DNA from: a virus
DNA: 50,229 nt
Virus record (IMG/VR): IMGVR_UViG_3300005606_000001
Span: 1 to 50,229 of that record
Direction: 5' to 3' (one strand)
Under the pieces are notes generated by a model. It was not told where the DNA came from. It did not search any database and was given only the letters and a program-made list of their open reading frames with translations. Of this stretch, positions 24,309-32,215 are shown one piece after another (position 1 is the stretch's first letter; every line of letters starts with the position of its first letter). The translations under genes and the position numbers were made by a program.

Positions 24309-24916
24309 TAGTTTACTTTTAGGTTTACCATATTCTGCCCATAAGGACCAAAGTTAATACCACCATCAGGTAGAGCATTCCAAGCAATAACAGCACGTGG
24401 TTCTGGACCGTGATGTGGTACAGACCAATGAATCATCCAACTTGGCCAGATCAATAGTTGACCTACAGTTGGTTCTATCGCTACAGCATTCTCATATGTT
24501 CCACTAATAATTTCTAACTGATTCATCGTACGTGGTGTCAGAGGGTCCTGGAAGACCGTAGGAGACCCCTCTGTGAGGTAATAGATACCAGACAGGTATG
24601 AAAACGGATGTCTGTGTGCTTGATGACAACCACCGCTATCAGGTCCACTTACATTTCCCCAAGACATACAGACCTTGAAGTTACCTTCAAACTGTAATTG
24701 TTCTTCAGTTTTTATATCATTCAAACATTGTTCAAACCATTTATGTATATCCTTAAATTCTTCTCTCTCAAATAAATCCCCTTTAGTAGTCTCTACAGTA
24801 TTAGGAATATTAAATAACCCACGTTCACATTCCATAAGGGTCTGTAAAGTAGGTTCTACTAAATCTTTATTATCAAATGAATAAAACTTAACTGGAAAGA
24901 ATTCGTGTGTGTCCAT
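24308..24916 (-). CDS. 2OG-Fe(II) oxygenase-like protein, HxH variant
   Basis: A 202-residue protein. CHQAHRHPFSYLSGIYYLTE is the family signature (HxH then SGxYYL), and GQLLIWPSWMIHWSVPHHG with PRAVIAWN gives the distal His and Arg. The SGIYYL motif places it in the putative 2OG-Fe(II) oxygenase family of TIGR02466 type. It overlaps the next oxygenase gene by 29 bp. Confidence 0.82.
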   Translation of the reverse strand: MDTHEFFPVKFYSFDNKDLVEPTLQTLMECERGLFNIPNTVETTKGDLFEREEFKDIHKWFEQCLNDIKTEEQLQFEGNFKVCMSWGNVSGPDSGGCHQAHRHPFSYLSGIYYLTEGSPTVFQDPLTPRTMNQLEIISGTYENAVAIEPTVGQLLIWPSWMIHWSVPHHGPEPRAVIAWNALPDGGINFGPYGQNMVNLKVN

Positions 24917-25475
24917 AATAATTGATATTCAAGATAGTTCTTGAAGAATGTTTTCTAGGTGCATTACCAGAGTGATACATACGACCATCAAAGATTACAT
25001 ACTTTCCTTTCTCAGGATCTATGTATTGTTTAGGTCTGACGTTCTCTGGATTTTCACCATACCTTTCTTTATATATTGTAGTTGGACCATCACTATTGTC
25101 AGCATAGTAAATCATAACCCAATGTCCAAACGGTGCGTCAACGTGTGGTTGTGTAGGTGGTACTTTATTTTTCATAGTCTTTGCTGCACGTACACGAATT
25201 AACTCACCAAAATCTCCATCAACATTCTTTACCATATACTTCCATAGTTTATCGAATACTATATCATATGCGTTTGACTTTATCTGATTGTCAGTGACAA
25301 TAGTATGTGCAAAATATGGATGCTCTTCGTATCCATCTAGTTGTAATACTTCAGCAGTGCCATTATAAAATGAGGTCTTTTCTTGGTAGAACCACGGAAA
25401 GGTATTATCTCTACACAAGACCTCATAGATAAAGTCTGCTATATGATTAGGAACGTATCCTACTTGTATTGACAT
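24888..25475 (-). CDS. 2OG-Fe(II) oxygenase-like protein, classical HxD
   Basis: A 195-residue protein. TQPHVDAPFGHWVMIYYAD gives HxD, KYVIFDGRMYHSGNAPRKHSSR gives the distal His and Arg, and NINYYGH ends the jelly roll. It begins within the 3' end of gp44 (16-bp overlap). It is the first of four oxygenase genes between gp44 and gp62. Confidence 0.8.
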   Translation of the reverse strand: MSIQVGYVPNHIADFIYEVLCRDNTFPWFYQEKTSFYNGTAEVLQLDGYEEHPYFAHTIVTDNQIKSNAYDIVFDKLWKYMVKNVDGDFGELIRVRAAKTMKNKVPPTQPHVDAPFGHWVMIYYADNSDGPTTIYKERYGENPENVRPKQYIDPEKGKYVIFDGRMYHSGNAPRKHSSRTILNINYYGHTRILSS

Positions 25476-26401
25476 TGCATCATCATCTCGGTTAGGAAAG
25501 CAACTAGGTTAATTTCTTGATCTGCAACAAATGCAGTTTTGTATTGATAGTCAGCAATGATTAGAACTGCCTGTGGAATACTTTGTGGTTGTAAATGATC
25601 ATATAGAGAATCATAGATAGTTCTCATAATAGAATTGGGATCATTGTCTAAGTTAGATACAACCCACTTACGCATTTTTGTAAACTCTTTTGTTTTTAGA
25701 TGAGTTACTAAATCATTTAGATTGGTTGCTTGTTGAACAGCAAGAACACCTGTATCAATTTTTCCAATAGAAGAATACCTTTGCAATTCATTTAAGGTTC
25801 TTCTAAAGTCAGGAAAATATTTCTGTACTAGAGCAGCAACAACTTTAGGTTCATAACCTACGTGCTCTTTATCTAGTATAGTTTTTATGCTAGTAAAAAA
25901 TTCTGCTGCAATAGTTGCTTTCTCTTTTCCTGTAACTGAAAAATCAATTACACTACATCTTGAATGTAATGGTTCAATAATTTTATTCTTATAGTTACAA
26001 GTAAAAATAAATCTACAGTTACTACTAAACTCTTCTATAGATGCTCTAAGTAAAAGTTGAACATCGTGAGTAGTATTGTCTGCTTCATCAATAATAATTA
26101 CCTTATGACTTGCAGATGATGCTAGAGACATAGTAGATGCAAAATTCTTTGCATTGTTTCTAACAGTGTCTAAGAATCTACCTTCATCAGATCCATTGAT
26201 TACATAATAGTCTGCACCAATCTGTTCACACATTGCTTTTGCAACAGTGGTCTTTCCAATCCCAGGAGGACCTGATAATAATAGATTAGGTAGTTCTCCT
26301 TTTTCTACAAACTTATTTAAAACATCTTTTATATTCTCTGGAAGAATACACTCATCAATAGTTTTGGGTCTGTATTTTTCAACCCACAAAAAGTTACTCA
26401 T
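25460..26401 (-). CDS. 44: clamp loader large subunit gp44
   Basis: The start at ATG 26401 (MSNFLWVEKYRPKTIDECI) is chosen because it forms TAATG with the upstream stop; it gives 313 residues (T4: 319). Walker A is LSGPPGIGKTTVA, Walker B/DEAD is VIIIDEADN, sensor 1 is FIFTCNYKNKI and the arginine finger motif is LHSRCSVIDF. It is the RFC-type AAA+ ATPase that opens and loads gp45 together with gp62. Confidence 0.95.
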   Translation of the reverse strand: MSNFLWVEKYRPKTIDECILPENIKDVLNKFVEKGELPNLLLSGPPGIGKTTVAKAMCEQIGADYYVINGSDEGRFLDTVRNNAKNFASTMSLASSASHKVIIIDEADNTTHDVQLLLRASIEEFSSNCRFIFTCNYKNKIIEPLHSRCSVIDFSVTGKEKATIAAEFFTSIKTILDKEHVGYEPKVVAALVQKYFPDFRRTLNELQRYSSIGKIDTGVLAVQQATNLNDLVTHLKTKEFTKMRKWVVSNLDNDPNSIMRTIYDSLYDHLQPQSIPQAVLIIADYQYKTAFVADQEINLVAFLTEMMMQCQYK

Positions 26402-26901
26402 TATGAAATCCAAGAAGGTTTGCGTTCTGGTCTACGAAGATAATTATCGCACACCCAAGGTTTAGATGCAATATATCTTTTGTATGCTGTAAAAGTGTCG
26501 ATAGTATTATCGTACTTGAACTCGTCATACATTGCCCTTACAAAATTTGTAGGTGCAGGACTATCAGGAAAAATAATATCAGCACACTCGATAGTATATT
26601 GACAACTGTGTGTCTTACCATAACGATGAGTGTACTCTGCACATAAGGCAAGTCCGTGTTCTATCAACCAACGGAAGTATGTCTGTGCCCATACTGTACA
26701 AGGGTGATTACGAAATGCACCTTTGTCTGTTTTGTATGGAGCACCATCTAACTTAGGTAAAACACCAAAACCGTGACCCCACTTTTCTGATGCAACAATA
26801 GAAAGCATTTGACAAGTTTCTAGTGGCATTTTGACAATGTGTTTGTCAGGTAATACCTGTGCTGACTTTACAGGGTCAGCATTTGTGACAAAAATATTCA
26901 T
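26401..26901 (-). CDS. conserved phage protein of unknown function, 166 aa
   Basis: Begins MNIFVTNADPVKSAQVLPDKH, a recognisable N-terminus found in many phage proteins of this length (D-x-VKSA...DKHIVKM..E..Q.L). It has many conserved-looking His and Trp residues (SEKWGHGFG, GAFRNHPCTVWAQTYFRW). No catalytic family can be assigned with certainty. It is coupled to gp44 (TAATG) and overlaps the DUF4385 gene by 4 bp. Confidence 0.7.
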   Translation of the reverse strand: MNIFVTNADPVKSAQVLPDKHIVKMPLETCQMLSIVASEKWGHGFGVLPKLDGAPYKTDKGAFRNHPCTVWAQTYFRWLIEHGLALCAEYTHRYGKTHSCQYTIECADIIFPDSPAPTNFVRAMYDEFKYDNTIDTFTAYKRYIASKPWVCDNYLRRPERKPSWIS

Positions 26902-27359
26902 TCGTTAGATCTCCATTCTTTTCTCATCCTAACATAGGTGTCGCATTTCGCAACAATATCTCTAATCTTTTTAAATATTTGTGCCGACTTAGCATACCTA
27001 CTTGTCATATGATCTGGTTCTTGGGGTCTTACATTGCCTTCATCATCATATTTCTTGCCTGTGTTATGATTAGCATAACGTCTTGATCTGGTAAAACCCA
27101 TCTCCAAGAATTTTCGACACATATCCATACCAATAAAATCCTCTTCATCTCTGTAACCGAGATACATCGAGTAAATTTTATTGGATGATGTTACTGCTTC
27201 GTCTGGAGTTTTGAATCTCCAATGAGCACATATATCATTAGTATAAGGGCGAACCAAAAGGACTCCCTGTTCTCCTCTTCCAATACGATAAAGGTTACGA
27301 GTTTCCTCGTCTGTAAAATCAAGTCTCTTGTAATCGAGTCCATAATCAAATTCTTTCAT
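26898..27359 (-). CDS. DUF4385 family protein
   Basis: A 153-residue protein. YRIGRGEQGVLLVRPYTNDI, HWRFKTPDEA and MDMCRKFLEMGFTRSRRYANH match the DUF4385 family of bacteria and phages, whose function is unknown. The basic, aromatic C-terminus would suit nucleic-acid contact. Its ATG immediately follows the stop of the 92-aa coiled-coil gene. Confidence 0.85.
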   Translation of the reverse strand: MKEFDYGLDYKRLDFTDEETRNLYRIGRGEQGVLLVRPYTNDICAHWRFKTPDEAVTSSNKIYSMYLGYRDEEDFIGMDMCRKFLEMGFTRSRRYANHNTGKKYDDEGNVRPQEPDHMTSRYAKSAQIFKKIRDIVAKCDTYVRMRKEWRSNE

Positions 27360-27638
27360 CTAGTCGAGTGCGTCTAGTTTACCGTGCTTTACAGGTTTGT
27401 GGTCTCTCATACCACCGTGGTTTCCGTCTCCAGGAAGTTTACCAGTTGCTATGTAAGTAACTGCATCAACTGATCCTTGAAGTCTAGTAAGATCTTGTTC
27501 GAGTTTTACATACTCATCATACCACCCTTGCAACTCATCTTTTCTAGCATTGAGTTGTTGGATACGTTTCTCAAATCTTGCCAACAGTTGTTCTGGATTC
27601 TCTGTTGGTTTTGGAGTGTCGTGTTTCTTAAGTTTCAT
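27360..27638 (-). CDS. small coiled-coil protein, 92 aa
   Basis: Residues about 12-55 are a charged heptad-like helix (LLARFEKRIQQLNARKDELQG then YVKLEQDLTRLQG). The tail is Gly/His-rich (GDGNHGGMRDHKPVKHGK). It overlaps the clamp gene by 4 bp (ATGA). Co-translation with gp45 suggests a replication-related helper, but that is inference. No family recognised. Confidence 0.6.
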   Translation of the reverse strand: MKLKKHDTPKPTENPEQLLARFEKRIQQLNARKDELQGWYDEYVKLEQDLTRLQGSVDAVTYIATGKLPGDGNHGGMRDHKPVKHGKLDALD

Positions 27639-28306
27639 TGTGGTTCAAGAGCGATAAAGTATTGCAGATCACGATTCACTGCATCAAATAGAGCACATCT
27701 ATTATCATAGATTGTAACATTATATTCTTCGGGTTGCAACCTAAGATTCTCTACTTTAAAACAATAGCAAAGATCATCTTCAGTTGTTGTTCCTACTGGC
27801 ACTTCATAACTGTTAGATGTCTCATTCTTTTTATCACATACAGTTAATACAAGAGAACCATTCTTGGAATATAAACATAAATCTTGAACTGCATAAACTG
27901 ATGCTGCACGTAGAAGATTATCTAACACATTAGGTTTAAGAGTAAACTTAACTGTCTTAGTGTCAGGTAGTTTAACTCCATCTTTAGGAGGTTGTACTAC
28001 GAGTTCTGGGTCGCTGTAGAAGAAGTTTGATTCCGCACCCGATTCATCTTTGATGATAACCTTACTGTCTGAACTGAAATCAAAGATAGGGTTCTCAAAC
28101 ATCGAGAGACCAGAGAGAAATACACCGAGGTCATAAATGGGGACTTGTGTAGGAAAGACTTCTTCGACTTCAGCAGAAGCAAATATGTTTTTGTTAACAC
28201 TGATCGTACGGATTTTAGAACCAGGATTGATAACAATAGATTTGTTGATCGTCGCAAAATTTTTAAGTGTGTTGAATGTGGATTTAGTTAATTTAACTTG
28301 GGTCAT
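27635..28306 (-). CDS. 45: sliding clamp gp45
   Basis: The start at ATG 28306 (MTQVKLTKSTFNTLKNFATIN) gives 223 residues, close to T4 gp45 (228). The longer frame to 28408 lies inside the upstream gene and is rejected. Recognisable parts are VPIYDLGVFLSGLSMFENP, VKFTLKPNVLDNLLRAASVY, YSKNGSLVLTV and the C-terminal FIALEPQ. It is the trimeric processivity ring for gp43, and in T4 also the activator of gp55-dependent late transcription. It overlaps the DUF3310 gene by 14 bp. Confidence 0.93.
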   Translation of the reverse strand: MTQVKLTKSTFNTLKNFATINKSIVINPGSKIRTISVNKNIFASAEVEEVFPTQVPIYDLGVFLSGLSMFENPIFDFSSDSKVIIKDESGAESNFFYSDPELVVQPPKDGVKLPDTKTVKFTLKPNVLDNLLRAASVYAVQDLCLYSKNGSLVLTVCDKKNETSNSYEVPVGTTTEDDLCYCFKVENLRLQPEEYNVTIYDNRCALFDAVNRDLQYFIALEPQ

Positions 28307-28565
28307 TGTTGTCGGACTTATCAGAGAAGTGTAATAAGAGTATAGCATAGTGAACGATTTTAACAATGTCCTTCCTTGCTGTTCCCTTGCGGTCGTAACG
28401 AGAAGCATACTTTAGAATATTACTTCTACAGAATGCTTCAGCATCACCAACCGATTCTATAATGTCAAGAGTTTGTACTTGTCCATTTGAGTAGTGACCT
28501 TCATAGGTCTTTTCAATGTACTTGTAAATTTCTTTGAGGAGTTTGTCCTCTTCATACTTGAACAT
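28293..28565 (-). CDS. DUF3310 family protein, 90 aa
   Basis: From ATG 28565 (MFKYEEDKLLKEIYKYIE). The core IIESVGDAEAFCRSNILKYASR, then IVKIVHYAILLL, is the DUF3310 pattern found in many phages; the role is unknown. The ATG lies 5 bp after a GGGGGT/ACCCCC hairpin with no free Shine-Dalgarno: the purine run AAGGGGG is inside the stem. An in-frame ATG at 28622 would include the hairpin in the coding region. Either translation depends on the hairpin or initiation is unusual. Confidence 0.72.
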   Translation of the reverse strand: MFKYEEDKLLKEIYKYIEKTYEGHYSNGQVQTLDIIESVGDAEAFCRSNILKYASRYDRKGTARKDIVKIVHYAILLLHFSDKSDNNDPS

Positions 28566-28567
28566 TA

Positions 28568-28592
28568 TAAAAGGGGGTTTATACCCCCTTAG
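28568..28592 (-). terminator. hairpin between cobS-like gene and DUF3310 gene
   Basis: Minus-strand AAGGGGGT, 4-nt loop, ACCCCCTT, followed by TTATAATG. An 8-bp perfect stem plus U-rich tail directly after the cobS-like stop looks like an intrinsic terminator, though the U-tract is short. It also overlaps the translation start of the next gene, so it may act on translation too. Confidence 0.7.
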
Positions 28593-28596
28593 TATA

Positions 28597-29700
28597 TCAG
28601 TCTTCCTTTTGGAAGTCAACATCTATCTTATCATAGAGTTCTAAGAATGCTTGCTTAGTCTCATCATCGAATCTATTGATGCTGTACTTGATTGCATCTT
28701 CTTTCTTATTGAAGATTGAGTATGCACGCATAATGTGTACAAGTCTACGAGTAGAGATCACTTCATCAATACCGCCATCGTTGAATGTCTTACGGATGAC
28801 CTGTGCCCAATCACATAGACGAGATACAAAGTCTTTGTCATTGATCTTTAGATCAGTAGCGATCTTAGTAAGAATCTTATTCTCAACAGTAACTGTTGGA
28901 TACTCTTGCTCTAGTGTGATAGCAAATCTCTCAAGGAATGCTTCGTTAAGAACATTGGTGCCGATGAATCTACCATCGTCAGAACCTTTACCTTTAGTAT
29001 TAGCAGTTGCAAATACATTGAATCCATTAGCAGGTTTTACATACCTACCTAGTTTCTTAAGGAATACACCTTTACCTTCTAGTACAGATTGTAAGCAAAG
29101 AATTTTGTTTGATGCTAGGTCAATCTCATCAAGGAGAAGGACAGCACCTCTCTCAAGTGCTTCGATAACTGGACCATTGTGCCATACAGTATCTCCATTG
29201 ACTAAACGGAAACCACCAATAAGATCATCTTCATCTGTCTCAACTGTGATGTTGACTCTTACAAAGTCTTTCTTAAGTTGAGCACACGCTTGTTCTACAC
29301 CGAATGTCTTACCATTACCAGATAAACCAGAGATGAATGTAGGATAGAAAACGTTTGAACTGATAATCTTTTTGACAGCAGTGAAGTTACCAAAAGGAAC
29401 ATAGTTAGGGTCAATGTCTGGAACAAGTATTTGCTCTGAACGAGGAACAGATTGTACTTGCTGAACAGCAGGTGTAGCAGCAGGTGCTTTGAATGTTTGC
29501 TCTAGTTCTTTAACAGATAGGTTCCACTTACCAATGGCAACCTTATAAGTCTTAAGACGTTTCTTGATTGTTGCTAGTGAACAACGAAACTCATCAGCAG
29601 CAGATAGTAGTTCTTTGACAGATACTTCATTGCCGAAGTTTGTTGTTAAGTATGTGACTATATCAGGTGTGGTCACAGGGATTGCAGTTGTGAAAGGCAT
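28597..29700 (-). CDS. cobS: CobS/MoxR-like AAA+ ATPase
   Basis: A 367-residue protein. The N-terminal 60 residues are a helix-turn-helix-like charged region. The AAA+ core has Walker A GLSGNGKT (125-132), Walker B VLLLDEIDLA (187-196), GKGVFLKKLGRYVKP, sensor FNVFATANTKGKG and an arginine finger region LERF. Cyanophage genes of this type are called cobS after the cobaltochelatase subunit, but the family is MoxR-type and a role in B12 synthesis is not shown. The partner is likely the adjacent VWA protein, as MoxR ATPases work with VWA proteins. Terminators lie on both sides. Confidence 0.88.
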   Translation of the reverse strand: MPFTTAIPVTTPDIVTYLTTNFGNEVSVKELLSAADEFRCSLATIKKRLKTYKVAIGKWNLSVKELEQTFKAPAATPAVQQVQSVPRSEQILVPDIDPNYVPFGNFTAVKKIISSNVFYPTFISGLSGNGKTFGVEQACAQLKKDFVRVNITVETDEDDLIGGFRLVNGDTVWHNGPVIEALERGAVLLLDEIDLASNKILCLQSVLEGKGVFLKKLGRYVKPANGFNVFATANTKGKGSDDGRFIGTNVLNEAFLERFAITLEQEYPTVTVENKILTKIATDLKINDKDFVSRLCDWAQVIRKTFNDGGIDEVISTRRLVHIMRAYSIFNKKEDAIKYSINRFDDETKQAFLELYDKIDVDFQKED

Positions 29701-29733
29701 TTGTTGTCTTGTGTCTATGTATATACAATAGCA

Positions 29734-29759
29734 ATAAAAAACCCCCTTGAAAGGGGGTT
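29734..29759 (-). terminator. intrinsic terminator after the VWA protein gene
   Basis: Minus-strand AACCCCCT, TTCA loop, AGGGGGTT, then TTTTATTG. A perfect 8-bp stem with a U-tract, 21 bp after the stop of the VWA gene and before the cobS-like gene. Confidence 0.9.
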
Positions 29760-29780
29760 GTGTGACACTAATATAATTGG

Positions 29781-31973
29781 TTATGCAACTGTCTCTATGA
29801 ATGAGTTGTGCATCTTCTTATTAGACTTCTTGTTCTTGAACATCTTTTTGAATGTCCTAGTAATCTCTGCACGTGAAGAACCTTCCTTGATGTCATCCCA
29901 TAGTTCTTCTGTATCGCTCTGATTGTTAGATGGCATAACGAATAACTTATGGTATCCAGTGTTTGTGAGAGCAACATACTTATCTTTTCTGTATGCTTTC
30001 TTTGCTTTCTCCATTGGTTCTGTATCATACTCAAATGCTCTACCGAAGAAGTAATGTCCATCACGTGAACCAAGTAAACGGAACCCAAGAATATTGAGAG
30101 CAGGATATGTCTCACGTAAGTTCTCAAGGAGAATTTCTGTAGTCTTATCACCTCCATCAAACTTACCGTAAGTACGTCCTAGTTTACGATCTCTAAGGGA
30201 ACAGTTGTAACCTATAGAATTTGGATATGGACGACTATGATAAGTATGATCACCACTGTAGTAAGAAGAATGTTGACCTTCACCATCAGTAAGAACACAT
30301 AGTGTAAGTTTGTCTACTCTTTTGATAAACTCTTTTATAACAGGTTTCATCAATACGAGTGCTTCATTCAAAGGTGTACCTGATAGACCGAATCCTGGTG
30401 CCATTTGATAACTTACAGAGAAACCATTTTTGAAACTGTAGTAACTTCTGTAGTTGTTAGCAGTAGCATTAACGAAAAGGTACTTAAGTGAATCTTCAAA
30501 GTTTTTCTTTTTCTGCTTTGAAGATACTACATTGAGTAATGTAAAACCATTTTCAAGGGCAAACTCACCTACGACAGGTTCGTGTAGACTTTTATATCCA
30601 TAACTATCGGGGTCGTGCTTAATACCATTGACATCCATTCTATAAGATGCAGCATATCCATCATTAGTAAATGCGTAAACATCAAATGGGATGTTGACTT
30701 TCTTACAGAACCAACATAGTTGGATAACTTGCTCTACAGTTTCTCTGATGTTATTAGACATAGAACCTGACCAATCTAATAAGAAAATCATACCGTGATT
30801 CTTACCTTCTGGAAGGACAGTAACTTTCTTGAAAATATCATCAGTAAACTTGTATGTGTGTAGTTTAGATGTATCAAGAACACCTGTACGAGAGGTTCTA
30901 GCACGAGCATATGATGATGCTGCTTTCTTACACTCAAACTCTTTTACAAGATAGTTTACTTCTTTCTGTGATTTCTTGTGGAAGGTCTTGTATTCATTGA
31001 TAGTTTGATCATAGGATGCTTGCTTGCCTTCTTCTTTTAATTCATTCTCAGAATTGTAATGGTCTCTGTTTACTTTTAGAAGATAGTCAGAACCAACTGT
31101 AAAGTGATCAGGATTTAGTTTCTTTGGTAGTTCAACATATACAGTATCACGACCGAAATGTGGTTCCTCTGTTAGGTCTTTAGTTCCTTGAGTAAACGCT
31201 TCGTCAGTTTGTGATTGGAATGGATCGTAGTCTACACCACCAGAATTACCACCTTGTGCTTTACCTTCTTGCACTCCTTTTTGTTGCATCTGCTGTCCTT
31301 GATCCCAAGGTTGATTTGGATCGATAATTTCTAGGTCTGGTGTTTGCTCACCTTCACCTAGATTTCCTTGACCGCTACCTTCTTCTTCTCCTTCTTCTGT
31401 TTCAGCAAGTTTCTCTAGTTCTTTTTCCTTTTCAATCTCTTGCATTACTTTGTATATTTCTACTGCTGCTTCTATTGCATCTTCAAATGTTTCTGCGTCA
31501 CCTACAAGGTCTACAAGATACTCGTGCTCTGGAGCAAAGTCGATAGGAGTAAATGCACCTGACTTGAAGTGAAGATTGATCTTGTCAACTAGATTGATCT
31601 CATCTTGATCATCAGGAATCATAAAGAAATCCATAGCATCTAGTTCTCTGTATCCTCTATAAAATGTTTTTGGAAGACCACCATACTTTCTCTTCATCAA
31701 CTTCTCAATACGTGCATCTTCTGTTACGTTGATGATTGACTTAGGGCAAGGTAAATCATCCCAGTGTCTATTAGGTGTGAATAATGCGTGTCCTACTTCG
31801 TGTGCTACTAGAAGATCATATACTTCTTCAGTTGCTTTTTCCCAGTTAGGTAATGTAAGAACTCTGCGAGCAACATCGAAAGATGCAGTTTCACAGGTCT
31901 TGTGCTCAACAACAAGGTCTTCTGTTGCAAGTAGTTTTGCAAGTGTACCTTTTACTCCAGTGTTAACAGTCAT
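29781..31973 (-). CDS. HExxH metallopeptidase-like plus VWA domain protein (CobT-like partner)
   Basis: 730 residues from ATG 31973; a longer frame to 32027 has a poor N-terminus. VAHEVGHALF (57-65) is an HExxH zinc motif, and NVTEDARIEKLMKRKYGG (82-99) could give the third ligand, as in gluzincin-like peptidases. Residues 170-260 are acidic then Gln/Gly-rich. The VWA domain starts near 390: FLLDWSGSM (DxSxS MIDAS), then LSGTPLNEAL (Thr) and VLTDGEG (Asp), so all three MIDAS elements are present. MoxR AAA+ plus VWA pairs insert metals or remodel proteins in bacteria. Protease activity and target are unknown. Confidence 0.82.
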   Translation of the reverse strand: MTVNTGVKGTLAKLLATEDLVVEHKTCETASFDVARRVLTLPNWEKATEEVYDLLVAHEVGHALFTPNRHWDDLPCPKSIINVTEDARIEKLMKRKYGGLPKTFYRGYRELDAMDFFMIPDDQDEINLVDKINLHFKSGAFTPIDFAPEHEYLVDLVGDAETFEDAIEAAVEIYKVMQEIEKEKELEKLAETEEGEEEGSGQGNLGEGEQTPDLEIIDPNQPWDQGQQMQQKGVQEGKAQGGNSGGVDYDPFQSQTDEAFTQGTKDLTEEPHFGRDTVYVELPKKLNPDHFTVGSDYLLKVNRDHYNSENELKEEGKQASYDQTINEYKTFHKKSQKEVNYLVKEFECKKAASSYARARTSRTGVLDTSKLHTYKFTDDIFKKVTVLPEGKNHGMIFLLDWSGSMSNNIRETVEQVIQLCWFCKKVNIPFDVYAFTNDGYAASYRMDVNGIKHDPDSYGYKSLHEPVVGEFALENGFTLLNVVSSKQKKKNFEDSLKYLFVNATANNYRSYYSFKNGFSVSYQMAPGFGLSGTPLNEALVLMKPVIKEFIKRVDKLTLCVLTDGEGQHSSYYSGDHTYHSRPYPNSIGYNCSLRDRKLGRTYGKFDGGDKTTEILLENLRETYPALNILGFRLLGSRDGHYFFGRAFEYDTEPMEKAKKAYRKDKYVALTNTGYHKLFVMPSNNQSDTEELWDDIKEGSSRAEITRTFKKMFKNKKSNKKMHNSFIETVA

Positions 31974-32004
31974 TTGAATTTGTTTCGTTACACATATATT
32001 AAAC

Positions 32005-32054
32005 GTTTCCTGACTGTTTGGAAACACTTAGTAGACGGTTTATTAATTGTCTAC
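32005..32054 (-). promoter_or_regulatory. two inverted repeats in leader of VWA gene
   Basis: Arms GTTTCC/GGAAAC (32005-32010 and 32020-32025, 9-nt loop) and GTAGAC/GTCTAC (32031-32036 and 32049-32054, 12-nt loop) occupy the 77-bp gap. No U-tract follows, so these look more like operator or mRNA structures than terminators. No sigma70 -35/-10 pair is convincing here. Confidence 0.4.
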
Positions 32055-32215
32055 ATCTTTTTCTCGCTGCTCTTAGTTTCTGAGGTTTTAGATGTCTCTT
32101 CGTCTCCTTCTTCGAGTGATGCTGCCAATTCGGGATTCTTGTACTCATCTTTCTTTTCCAGATCGTTGATTAGTTTGTCCAACCACTCGCTGTTATCGGT
32201 AAATCTTTCAATCAT
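32051..32215 (-). CDS. small acidic protein, 54 aa
   Basis: ATG 32215 overlaps the oxygenase stop in ATGATTGA. It encodes MIERFTDNSEWLDKLINDLE, KKDEYKNPELAASLEEG and a Ser/Thr/Lys tail ending SSEKKM. It is highly charged and helical. It completes the gap before the VWA leader and is translationally coupled. Unknown function. Confidence 0.55.
   Translation of the reverse strand: MIERFTDNSEWLDKLINDLEKKDEYKNPELAASLEEGDEETSKTSETKSSEKKM

Noticed and set aside
28676-29281. 201-aa plus-strand open frame
   Set aside because: It lies entirely inside the cobS-like gene on the opposite strand; composition is a mirror of that gene and there is no promoter or ribosome site.
31340-31546. Leu-rich plus-strand frame resembling a membrane peptide
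   Set aside because: It is the antisense of the Glu/Gln-rich linker of the VWA protein, which automatically gives Leu/Phe runs.
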